NCBI GenBank assembly: GCA_007130585.1
Contig: SLSE01000214.1
Span: forward strand, 1-5,676
Direction of reading: 5' to 3'
Source of the DNA: Syntrophomonadaceae bacterium
GTDB taxonomy: Bacteria; Bacillota; Dethiobacteria; DTU022
Length of the DNA: 5,676 nt
Shown: in pieces, positions 1 to 5,286 of the stretch
Layout: each line of letters begins with the position of its first letter
Numbering within the stretch: position 1 is the stretch's first letter
The notes under the pieces: model-generated
The model's input: only the letters and a program-made list of their open reading frames with translations
Told to the model about the DNA's origin: nothing
Databases searched by the model: none
Program-made: the position numbers and the translations under genes

Positions 1-314
1 CCCAGGTTTGTCAAGATCGCCGCCAGGTCGCCCGGCCGTTCAATTGCCGGTCCTGCAGTCACCCTGATATTGACGCCCAGTTCATTGGCAATAATATGGG
101 CCAGGGTGGTTTTGCCCAGGCCCGGCGGCCCGTATAATAGGACGTGGTCCAGCGCTTCGCTCCGATCAAGGGCGGCCCTGATGTAGATGGCGAGCTTTTC
201 CTTTATTTTCTCCTGGCCGACATATTCCTGCAGTGAGCGCGGCCTGAGGCCGACCTCTACCCGGGGATCATCTTCAGGATGCAGCTGGGCGGATACTATC
301 CTTTCTTCCTCCAT
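1..314 (-). CDS. ruvB: RuvB, Holliday junction branch-migration ATPase (partial, N-terminal 104 codons)
   Basis: This is the N-terminal third of the hexameric AAA+ motor that, loaded by RuvA, drives Holliday-junction branch migration in recombinational repair. The frame is open to the left edge, so the C-terminal two thirds are outside the window. The Walker A motif GPPGLGKTT lies at residues 62-70, followed by LAHIIANELGVN. The family-typical RPRSLQEYVGQ is at about 24-34, and the visible end IERPGDLAAILTNL is the segment that leads to Walker B in RuvB proteins. The ATG at 314 was chosen because AAAGGAG sits about six bases upstream (321-327) and the length to Walker A matches known RuvB. 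It is the last gene of the yebC-ruvC-ruvA-ruvB series, 41 bases after the ruvA stop, and is presumably cotranscribed. Identification is firm. Confidence 0.97.
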   Translation of the reverse strand, partial: MEEERIVSAQLHPEDDPRVEVGLRPRSLQEYVGQEKIKEKLAIYIRAALDRSEALDHVLLYGPPGLGKTTLAHIIANELGVNIRVTAGPAIERPGDLAAILTNL

Positions 315-355
315 CTGGTGCTCCTTTCATGACAGCAGGTGATCAAGCTAGTTCT

Positions 356-964
356 CTAGATATTCCCGGACATCTTTTTTAAAGCCAGTTTTAAAAGGTC
401 CTCACGGGAGGCCTGATCGTTGTTCTCCAGAACGCTGCTTACGGCCGATGCTGCTTCCGCTCCCGAATAGCCGAGGGCGATTAAAGCTTCTGTCAGATCG
501 TTGTAAACAGAAGTTCCTGTCAGGCCGGCCGGTATGCCGGCCAGCTCTTCAGCGGTAATCGTTTTCGGCAGCTTTTCCTTCAGTTCGAGGATCAGGCGCT
601 GGGCCGCTTTGCGGCCAATTCCGTGCGCCCTGGTAAGCTGGGCCACGTTTTCCTCCAAAACGGCCACATAAAGCTGGGATACAGTAAAAAGCCCCAGCAG
701 GGATAGTGCGAGGCGGGGGCCGAACCCGCTGACGCCCAGGATCAGGTTAAACAGCTTGCGTTCCTCCGCGGCCCGGAACCCGTAGAGGTAAATTTCATCT
801 TCCCTGATCAGAAGGCGGGTATAGATGGTTACCTCCTGTCCGACCAGCCGCGCCAGATCACCTTCGGCAGGCGGCATTTGAAGAGTTATACCGATGCCGC
901 CGATATCGAGAATAGCTTTTCCCGGACTTGCTTCTGCCAGGCGCCCCTTGATGTATTCGATCAT
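356..964 (-). CDS. ruvA: RuvA, Holliday junction DNA-binding subunit
   Basis: RuvA tetramers bind the four-way junction and recruit RuvB rings for branch migration. The protein is 202 residues, close to the 203 of E. coli RuvA. An N-terminal OB-fold domain (about 1-62) begins MIEYIKGRL and contains E55-D56, the position of the acidic pin. Two helix-hairpin-helix motifs follow, GVSGFGP at 77-83 and HGIGRKAAQRL at 114-124. After a linker rich in Ala, Gly and Thr, the C-terminal RuvB-binding domain III runs from about 155 to 202. The ATG at 964 directly follows the ruvC TAA with no bases between, and its ribosome binding site AAAGGAGGG lies inside the 3' end of ruvC, suggesting translational coupling that keeps RuvC and RuvA in step. 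Stop is TAG. Nothing appears damaged. Confidence 0.98.
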   Translation of the reverse strand: MIEYIKGRLAEASPGKAILDIGGIGITLQMPPAEGDLARLVGQEVTIYTRLLIREDEIYLYGFRAAEERKLFNLILGVSGFGPRLALSLLGLFTVSQLYVAVLEENVAQLTRAHGIGRKAAQRLILELKEKLPKTITAEELAGIPAGLTGTSVYNDLTEALIALGYSGAEAASAVSSVLENNDQASREDLLKLALKKMSGNI

Positions 965-1465
965 TTACGGCCGCCCTCCTTTAACCGCATCCTGCCAGCG
1001 CCGGTTTTGCAGATGACAGAGAGCAACAGCCATGGCGTCGGCCTCATCGTCAACGGCAGGCTCCTGATCCAGGCAGAGCAGGACCCGGACCATTTTCTGG
1101 ACCTGCTGCTTTTCCGCCCTGCCGTACCCGGCCACTGCCTGCTTGACCTGCAGGGGGGTATACTCAAACAGGTCCAGGTTATTGCCGGCAGCAGTGAGCA
1201 TAACCACGCCGCGCGCTTCACCGACCTGAAAAGCCGTGCGCACATTTTTGCTGAAGAATATTTTTTCAACAACAATAGCCCGGGGCTTATGTTTGGCAAT
1301 TAAACCGCTGAGCTGATCGTGAATCGCTTTTAAACGCAAAGCCGGGGCAGTGCTTTTAGAGGTGATGATACATCCTGAAGCCATACAGTTAAAAACGCCA
1401 TTATTTTCCTCGATAACGGCGTAACCGGTTATGGCAACCCCCGGGTCTATCCCGATAATACGCAT
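965..1465 (-). CDS. ruvC: RuvC, crossover junction endodeoxyribonuclease
   Basis: RuvC is the dimeric, metal-dependent resolvase that nicks Holliday junctions symmetrically after RuvAB branch migration. The protein is 166 residues, a normal family length. The RNase H-like fold is shown by the N-terminal MRIIGIDPG with catalytic D7, by the VVEKIFF strand carrying E67, and by DDEADAMAVALCHL, where D140 and D143 complete the acidic tetrad (compare D7, E66, D138, D141 of E. coli). The basic segment GYGRAEKQQVQ at about 113-123 is the DNA-contacting region. The start is ATG at 1465 with AGGTGA a few bases upstream. It lies 25 bases downstream of the yebC stop and abuts ruvA, consistent with one transcript. 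All catalytic residues are present, so an active enzyme is expected. Confidence 0.98.
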   Translation of the reverse strand: MRIIGIDPGVAITGYAVIEENNGVFNCMASGCIITSKSTAPALRLKAIHDQLSGLIAKHKPRAIVVEKIFFSKNVRTAFQVGEARGVVMLTAAGNNLDLFEYTPLQVKQAVAGYGRAEKQQVQKMVRVLLCLDQEPAVDDEADAMAVALCHLQNRRWQDAVKGGRP

Positions 1466-1490
1466 TGGTTCACCTGTGCTTTCAATTCCT

Positions 1491-2252
1491 TTAGTTTTCC
1501 ATTCCGGCCATTAATTCTTCCGGTATGTCGAAGTTGGCGTAAACATTCTGGACGTCGTCATGATCATCCAGGGCTTCCATCAGTCTCAGAATCTTCGCCG
1601 CCGTATCGGACTCGGTTATTTCTATCGAATTGCTGGGCAGCATGGTAACTTCATAGGAGGCAATCGGAATACCGAGCTCCTGCATATGGTTTTTAACGGT
1701 TTCAAATTCCTCTATCCCGGCGGTGATGGTGTAGACCCCGCTGTCGTCGGATTCAACATCTTCCGCACCGGCTTCAAGGGCGGCAAGCATCAGGTCGTCT
1801 TCATCCAGGTCAGTTTCGCTTTTATTTACTGTAATCAGACCTTTCCGCGTAAACATCCAGGCCACGCAGCCTGATTCGCCCAGGCTTCCGCCGTGCCGGG
1901 AAAAGATATGCCGGATCTCGGCGACAGTACGGTTTCGGTTGTCGGTCATCACATCCAGCATGATCGCGATCCCGCCCGGAGCGTAACCCTCGAAAATCGC
2001 CTGCTCGTAACTCGACCCTTCCTGACCCCCGACCCCTTTTTGAATGGCCCGCTGGATATTATCACCCGGCATGTTATTTTGTTTTGCTTTCTGGATCGCC
2101 AGCCTAAGGGTAAAATTGGTATCGATATCTTCCCCGCCTTCGCGGGCCGCAACGGTAATTTCACGGGCTATCTTGGTAAATATTTTACCCCTGGCTGCAT
2201 CGACGCGCGCTTTGCGGTGTTTTGTGTTGGCCCATTTTGAGTGGCCTGCCAT
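1491..2252 (-). CDS. yebC: YebC/PmpR (TACO1) family protein
   Basis: This is a conserved cytoplasmic protein of the YebC/PmpR/TACO1 family. Members were long annotated as DNA-binding transcriptional regulators (PmpR in Pseudomonas), and more recent work links the family to translation, notably of polyproline stretches; the role here cannot be told from sequence. The 253 residues show the diagnostic N-terminus MAGHSKWANTKHRK, then RGKIFTKIAREI, NNMPGDNIQRAI at about 68-79 and YEQAIFEGYAPGGIA at about 90-104. The acidic C-terminal half carries the alpha/beta domains and ends near VYANFDIPEE. The ATG at 2252 was preferred over the upstream in-frame ATG at 2258 and a longer extension to 2327, because AGGAGG is seven bases from it and because family members begin MAGHSKW. 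It precedes ruvC as in many bacteria. Confidence 0.97.
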   Translation of the reverse strand: MAGHSKWANTKHRKARVDAARGKIFTKIAREITVAAREGGEDIDTNFTLRLAIQKAKQNNMPGDNIQRAIQKGVGGQEGSSYEQAIFEGYAPGGIAIMLDVMTDNRNRTVAEIRHIFSRHGGSLGESGCVAWMFTRKGLITVNKSETDLDEDDLMLAALEAGAEDVESDDSGVYTITAGIEEFETVKNHMQELGIPIASYEVTMLPSNSIEITESDTAAKILRLMEALDDHDDVQNVYANFDIPEELMAGMEN

Positions 2253-2259
2253 CGGCATT

Positions 2260-2265
2260 CCTCCT
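2260..2265 (-). promoter_or_regulatory. yebC ribosome binding site (decides the start)
   Basis: The minus strand reads AAAGGAGGAATGCCGATGGCA. AGGAGG is seven bases from the ATG at 2252 but only one base from the in-frame ATG at 2258, too close for initiation, so the start at 2252 is selected. Confidence 0.85.
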
Positions 2266-2287
2266 TTCAGCTTAGTGTTTTGTAATT

Positions 2288-2325
2288 GCCCGCCTCCGGA
2301 AGTCTGCGGGGCAGCCCGGGCAGGC
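2288..2325 (-). other. GC-rich stem-loop in the yebC leader
   Basis: Read on the minus strand, GCCTGCC (2325-2319) pairs with GGCGGGC (2294-2288) over seven positions including one G-T pair. CGG and CCG extend it inward past a two-base bulge, and an inner hairpin CTGC-CCC-GCAG sits at 2314-2304. It is followed by AATTACAAAACAC, not a T-run, so it does not look like an intrinsic terminator for queT. It would fold in a transcript reading from queT into yebC. Function is unknown; it may simply reflect GC-rich spacer sequence. Confidence 0.4.
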
Positions 2326-2336
2326 ATAAATGTTGT

Positions 2337-2816
2337 TTATAAATCGAAAATATGCTTTCTCTTTTCCAACAGCAACAGCAGGGGCAGCCCCAGCCCGTAA
2401 CAGGCAATTACCTGCCCGGCGCCGACCCACAGTATTGTTAAATACAAAGGTAAATTTAAAACGTAATGAAGTACCAGCCCGACGACAATGGCATTCACGA
2501 TTACCGGCGGCAGGGGAACCAGGTACTTATTGCCTGTTTTTGATACCAGGTAAGCCGACAGCAATGTGGCCAGGCTGCCGAAAACAACATCGAGGATGCC
2601 CAGGCCTCCGTAAAGATTGGCAATCACTGTCCCGACGAAAAGACCCGGTATTGCCGCCGGGGTAAAATACGGTAACACCAGCAGCATCTCCGATATTCTG
2701 ACCTGTACCATTCCGTAACTGATCGGAGCAAACAGGATAGTGATAATCGCGTAAACCGCACCGATCATCGCCGCCCTGGTCCAGTAATTGAACCGCCTGC
2801 CATGATTTACTTTCAC
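2337..2816 (-). CDS. queT: QueT-family queuosine-precursor transporter (ECF S component)
   Basis: This is a small integral membrane protein, 159 residues, of the QueT family (older name DUF988). Family members are the substrate-specific S components of energy-coupling factor importers, proposed to take up a queuosine precursor such as preQ1; the shared EcfA/EcfT energy module must lie elsewhere, since none is here. The hallmark region is APISYGMVQVRISE at 30-43, then LPYFTPAAIPGLFVG at 48-62, and DVVFGSLATLLSAYL at 76-90. About five or six hydrophobic segments fill the protein, the last before a basic tail EKRKHIFDL. The start is a GTG at 2816: an in-frame TGA two codons upstream excludes a longer form. 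AAGGA lies 12 bases upstream, inside the riboswitch tail. Its own promoter and preQ1 riboswitch strongly support the substrate assignment. Confidence 0.93.
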   Translation of the reverse strand: MKVNHGRRFNYWTRAAMIGAVYAIITILFAPISYGMVQVRISEMLLVLPYFTPAAIPGLFVGTVIANLYGGLGILDVVFGSLATLLSAYLVSKTGNKYLVPLPPVIVNAIVVGLVLHYVLNLPLYLTILWVGAGQVIACYGLGLPLLLLLEKRKHIFDL

Positions 2817-2828
2817 TATTCAATTCAG

Positions 2829-2865
2829 TCCTTGTTTTTTATTAAGCAGGGTGTCTGCGACCTGC
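2829..2865 (-). promoter_or_regulatory. preQ1-I (class I) riboswitch controlling queT translation
   Basis: On the minus strand, stem P1 is GCAGG (2865-2861) with CCTGC (2850-2846). Between them are loop L1 TCGCAG and ACAC, whose final C occupies the place of the specificity cytosine. An A-rich tail TTAATAAAAAACAAGGA (2845-2829) follows. The L1 sequence TCGCAG, the ACAC-CC junction and the AACAAGG end match, from memory, the Thermoanaerobacter tengcongensis preQ1-I aptamer nearly base for base, with a tail about two bases longer. The tail contains the queT Shine-Dalgarno AAGGA, so preQ1 binding should close the pseudoknot over it and lower translation. The gene downstream being a queuosine-precursor importer fits. 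Confidence 0.93.
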
Positions 2866-2872
2866 TTTATCT

Positions 2873-2901
2873 ATTATAATTTGATCCGCTTATTTAGTAA
2901 A
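2873..2901 (-). promoter_or_regulatory. queT promoter
   Basis: A perfect -10 TATAAT (2878-2873) is preceded, after a 17-base spacer, by TTTACT (2901-2896), four of six matches to the -35 consensus. The -35 lies inside the last codons of the LysR gene. Transcription would begin near 2866, that is, just at the first base of riboswitch stem P1, which supports both calls. Confidence 0.8.
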
Positions 2902-3798
2902 TTCCCCTGCGCAGTAATCCCTAAATATTCTGGCCGCTGCGCCCAAAATCCTGCTATGATGATAAACCAGGTAGAGATAACGTTTCAAATCCAGGTCCCT
3001 GATCGGGAAAACATCCACGCTGCCGGCCCCAACCATATCGTTAACGGATAACCTTGAAACGACAGCGGAGCCAAGTCCCTCTTTAACAGCCTGCCTGATG
3101 CCTTCCAGGTTATTGATATAAGTTATTCCCTGGAACCAGGCTGTCTCGAAACCCTTTTCCGCCATTTTACGCTCCAGCAGCTGGCGGGTAGCCGAACCTT
3201 TCTCGCGCATGACCAGGTGGTGGGAAAGCAGCAGTTCAACAGGAACCCCTGCCAGGTGATCAGCCTTTTTAAGCGTACCTTTTTTTACGCATAAAACCAG
3301 TTCGTCTTCCATGAGGGGAATATATTTTAGCCTTTCATCCTGCCCGGCCTGTCCGACAAAACCGAGGTCGTAACTGTAGTTCAGCACGCCTTCCAGAACG
3401 GCGCTGGTATCGAGGATATCAATATTGAAATCAATGGCTGATTTTGTTGTCCTTTTAAAAGAAGCCATCAGCGAAGGCAGCAGGCAGGTTCCGGGGACTG
3501 TGCTGGAGCCGATGTAAACCAGGCCCGTGGCTTCCTCCCTTTTCCCTGAAAGCTTCTCGCGGCAGTCATCGTGCAGCTCGAGGATCGACTGGGCGCAGTC
3601 AAGGAATATCTTTCCCGCCTCTGTAAGTACAGGCTCCCGGGCCCTGGAACGATCGAATAATTTAACCCCCAACTCTTCCTCCAGGGCCTTAATTCTTACA
3701 CTGATGGAAGGCTGGCTGACAAACATTTTTTCCGCTGCTTCGGAAAAACTCTTCAGGGAGGCAACATTTAAAAAAGCTCTGATTTGCTCAAAGTCCAT
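2890..3798 (-). CDS. LysR-type transcriptional regulator, probable selenium/sulfur-module regulator (CysL-like)
   Basis: A 302-residue LysR-type regulator. The N-terminal winged helix-turn-helix spans about residues 1-60, with SFSEAAEKMFVSQPSIS at 17-33 as the DNA-reading helices and KALEEELGVKLFDR at 37-50. The effector domain begins near 92 (GLVYIGSSTVPGTCLLP), and contains MREKGSATRQLLE at about 197-209. In CysB/CysL-like relatives such loops line an anion pocket, so a small oxyanion or Se/S metabolite is a plausible ligand (inference). It is divergent from yedE, the usual layout in which a LysR protein controls the neighbouring operon and itself; a selenium-associated LysR subgroup is known next to yedE/yedF. 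The ATG at 3798 was chosen over two tandem TTG codons upstream because AAAAAGG (3808-3814) is nine bases from it and directly abuts the first TTG. Stop is TAA. Confidence 0.92.
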   Translation of the reverse strand: MDFEQIRAFLNVASLKSFSEAAEKMFVSQPSISVRIKALEEELGVKLFDRSRAREPVLTEAGKIFLDCAQSILELHDDCREKLSGKREEATGLVYIGSSTVPGTCLLPSLMASFKRTTKSAIDFNIDILDTSAVLEGVLNYSYDLGFVGQAGQDERLKYIPLMEDELVLCVKKGTLKKADHLAGVPVELLLSHHLVMREKGSATRQLLERKMAEKGFETAWFQGITYINNLEGIRQAVKEGLGSAVVSRLSVNDMVGAGSVDVFPIRDLDLKRYLYLVYHHSRILGAAARIFRDYCAGEFTK

Positions 3799-3824
3799 CC
3801 TCAACAACCTTTTTAGTTTTTTCT

Positions 3825-3853
3825 ATTATACGTTTAAATAACTGCTGCGTCTA
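3825..3853 (-). promoter_or_regulatory. Promoter of the LysR-type regulator
   Basis: A perfect -10 TATAAT (3830-3825) with a 17-base spacer to TAGACG (3853-3848), four of six matches to -35. The predicted start near 3818 leaves a leader of about 20 bases including the ribosome binding site. A perfect 10-base palindrome CGGATATCCG (3855-3864) lies directly upstream of the -35 and is a possible autoregulatory site. Confidence 0.65.
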
Positions 3854-3880
3854 TCGGATATCCGCTACAGATCCGGAAAG

Positions 3881-3932
3881 GCCTGCCGGGCGGGGCTTAC
3901 CGGAACTGATCATACCCGCCAACCCGGCGGGC
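3881..3932. repeat. GC-rich inverted repeat between LysR and yedE promoters
   Basis: GCCTGCCGGG (3881-3890) can pair with CCCGGCGGGC (3923-3932) over ten positions, one of them G-T, around a 32-base centre. It lies upstream of both divergent promoters, so it should not be in either mRNA. There is no T-run directly after the stem on either strand, which argues against a terminator. A protein-binding or topological element is possible; no family is recognised. Confidence 0.45.
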
Positions 3933-3946
3933 AAATACGGTTTTGT

Positions 3947-3989
3947 TAATAAGTACCCCGGTTCTTATTATGAATTTATATTTAATAAG
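3947..3989. promoter_or_regulatory. Candidate LysR operator: three alternating TAATAAG half-sites
   Basis: TAATAAG (3947-3953), CTTATTA (3964-3970) and TAATAAG (3983-3989) occur in alternating orientation. The first two belong to a 24-base palindrome: eleven-base arms TAATAAGTACC and GGTTCTTATTA, one mismatch, two central bases. With yedE transcription starting near 4016, the palindrome covers about -69 to -46 and the third copy about -33 to -27, overlapping the -35. This matches the usual LysR plan of an upstream recognition site plus an activation site. A caveat is that the palindrome has even spacing, so the classical T-N11-A box is not centred on it. Confidence 0.6.
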
Positions 3990-4009
3990 CGCCACTCTCT
4001 TAATATAAT
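3982..4009 (+). promoter_or_regulatory. yedE promoter
   Basis: A perfect -10 TATAAT at 4004-4009. The best -35 is the weak TTAATA at 3982-3987 with a 16-base spacer. A good -10 with a poor -35 overlapped by a candidate regulator half-site is what an activator-dependent promoter looks like. The predicted leader of about 35 bases carries GAGGAGG at 4038-4044. Confidence 0.6.
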
Positions 4010-4050
4010 AAATTTGGCCTGTTTATTCAATATTTCTGAGGAGGCAGATT

Positions 4051-5133
4051 ATGCGAGATCGATTGTTCATTATTATTGCCGGTTCTGCGGTCGGACTGTT
4101 GGCCGTGGTCCTGGTTGCGCAGGGCAACCCGGTTAACATGGGTTTCTGTATTGCCTGTTTTGTTCGTGACGTGGCCGGGGGACTGGGGCTGCACCGCGCC
4201 GGTGTTGTTCAGTACCTCAGGCCCGAGATCATGGGCCTTATTATCGGAGCATTTATAACTGCTTTTTATGTCCGTGAATTTAAATCTACCGGCGGCTCGA
4301 GCCCGGTTTTGCGCTTTGCCCTGGGCATGCTGATGATGGCAGGCGCGCTTATTTTCCTCGGCTGCCCGCTGCGCATGGTCCTGCGGTTGGCCGGAGGCGA
4401 CTGGAACGCCCTGGTTGCCCTGCCCGGTTACGTTTTGGGAGTCTGGTTCGGGACCCTTTTCCTCAGAAAAGGCTTTACACTGGGCCGCAGCAGCGAGCAA
4501 TCGCCGGTTAATGGTTACACCGGGCCTTTTATAGCGGTTGTACTGCTGGTCCTTCTGGTGGCAGCCCCCGCATATATTTTCTTCAGCGAAGAAGGCCCCG
4601 GCTCAATGGCCGCGCCTCTTGCTTTAGCCCTGGGGGCCGGCCTTTTAGTCGGCGTTCTGGCCCAGAGGACCCGCCTCTGTACCATGGGCGCTATCAGGGA
4701 CGTGATCCTGTTTAAAGATTTTCACCTGTTCTCGGGCTTTATCGCAATTTTAATTGTAGCTTTCGCCGGCAACCTGCTTACCGGGTATTTTAATCCCGGC
4801 TTTATCGGCCAACCGGTGGCCCACGTTTCCAGCCTGTGGAATTTCCTGGGCATGACGGTGGTCGGCCTGGCTGCGGTTTTAGCAGGCGGCTGCCCGATGC
4901 GGCAGCTTATCCTGACCGGAGAAGGCCAGGGCGACGCACTGGTCACCGTGCTGGGTATGGGTGCCGGCGCCGCCTTCATGCACAATTTTGGCCTCGCCGG
5001 AAGCCCGGCAGGGGTTTCTCCGGCCGGGCAGTGGATTGTCTTCATATCGCTTGCCCTGCTGGCTGTTATCGGTTTCGGAAATATAAAGAAGCGCGCTGCT
5101 GCCAAAAAACAGGAACGGGCCAAAGCTTCCTGA
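4051..5133 (+). CDS. yedE: YedE-family putative selenium transporter
   Basis: A 360-residue polytopic membrane protein of the YeeE/YedE superfamily, whose characterised relative TsuA imports thiosulfate through conserved cysteines. The YedE branch found with selenium genes is thought to move a selenium compound; the substrate is unproven. About ten hydrophobic segments are visible, for example 5-23, 60-74, 158-178, 226-246, 262-280 and 327-343. Two halves repeat one motif pair: C33-I-A-C36 with R39-D40 and G-C105-P-L-R in the first, C210 with R216-D217 and G-C281-P-M-R in the second. This implies a pseudo-twofold fold with cysteines lining the path. The C-terminus ends in a basic Lys/Arg/Ala tail. 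The ATG has GAGGAGG six bases upstream. It faces the LysR gene and is followed by TusA-like and DUF3343 genes, the context that favours selenium over plain thiosulfate. Confidence 0.9.
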   Translation: MRDRLFIIIAGSAVGLLAVVLVAQGNPVNMGFCIACFVRDVAGGLGLHRAGVVQYLRPEIMGLIIGAFITAFYVREFKSTGGSSPVLRFALGMLMMAGALIFLGCPLRMVLRLAGGDWNALVALPGYVLGVWFGTLFLRKGFTLGRSSEQSPVNGYTGPFIAVVLLVLLVAAPAYIFFSEEGPGSMAAPLALALGAGLLVGVLAQRTRLCTMGAIRDVILFKDFHLFSGFIAILIVAFAGNLLTGYFNPGFIGQPVAHVSSLWNFLGMTVVGLAAVLAGGCPMRQLILTGEGQGDALVTVLGMGAGAAFMHNFGLAGSPAGVSPAGQWIVFISLALLAVIGFGNIKKRAAAKKQERAKAS

Positions 5134-5135
5134 AA

Positions 5136-5170
5136 CCCGGCTGCAGAATCCAGTCTGGGTGCTGCCCGGG
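5136..5170 (+). other. Stem-loop after yedE, no terminator T-run
   Basis: CCCGG (5136-5140) and GCAG (5143-5146) can pair with CTGC (5162-5165) and CCGGG (5166-5170), with CT bulged out; the loop holds the near-palindrome CCAGTCTGG. It is followed by AATTCAAGG, so it does not read as an intrinsic terminator. It starts just after the yedE stop and could protect or process the yedE transcript end. The rest of the gap to 5234 holds only a small GGGTT-G-AACCC palindrome; no gene is seen. Confidence 0.35.
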
Positions 5171-5234
5171 AATTCAAGGAACGGGTTGAACCCAACCAGG
5201 ACCTTTGCTATACAGCTTCCTGCCTGGATCCTGA

Positions 5235-5262
5235 TTGACTAAAGGTGTCGATAGGGTAAAAT
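5235..5262 (+). promoter_or_regulatory. Promoter of the TusA-like gene
   Basis: TTGACT (5235-5240), five of six matches to -35, is followed after 16 bases by TAAAAT (5257-5262), five of six matches to -10. Transcription would start near 5269, giving a leader of under 20 bases that includes GGAGG at 5275-5279. This is the best-matched -35 in the window and suggests expression of the carrier genes independently of yedE. Confidence 0.7.
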
Positions 5263-5286
5263 AGAAATGTTAATGGAGGTTATTAC

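Noticed and set aside
878..1303. Open frame on the plus strand opposite ruvA/ruvC
   Set aside because: It is antisense to well-conserved ruvA and ruvC, its protein has no recognisable motif, and it has no supporting ribosome binding site.
2253..2327. N-terminal extension of YebC by 25 residues to an upstream start
   Set aside because: The extension runs through the GC-rich leader stem and the AGGAGG ribosome binding site; family members begin MAGHSKW, and AGGAGG is spaced seven bases from the ATG at 2252.
2337..2400. yebC promoter within the 3' end of queT
   Set aside because: TATAAA and TTTATG-like boxes are present but no -35 match at 16-18 bases could be found.
2527..2823. Second minus-strand frame overlapping queT
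   Set aside because: It is a shifted shadow of queT, whose frame carries clear family motifs and membrane segments.
3799..3807. TTG start codons adding three residues to the LysR regulator
   Set aside because: AAAAAGG is directly against the first TTG, leaving no spacer, but is nine bases from the ATG at 3798, where LysR proteins usually begin MDF.
3881..3945. Intrinsic terminator at the GC-rich inverted repeat
   Set aside because: The loop is 32 bases and the stem is followed by AAATACGG rather than a T-run; the opposite strand also lacks one, and no gene ends here.
4027..4500. Long minus-strand open frame opposite the start of yedE
   Set aside because: It is a low-complexity Gln/Ala/His-rich product typical of antisense reading of a GC-rich membrane-protein gene.
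5134..5234. Possible tRNA or selenocysteine tRNA in the spacer after yedE
   Set aside because: GGGTTGAACCC recalls a T-arm, but no acceptor stem, anticodon arm or D-arm with the right spacing can be drawn.
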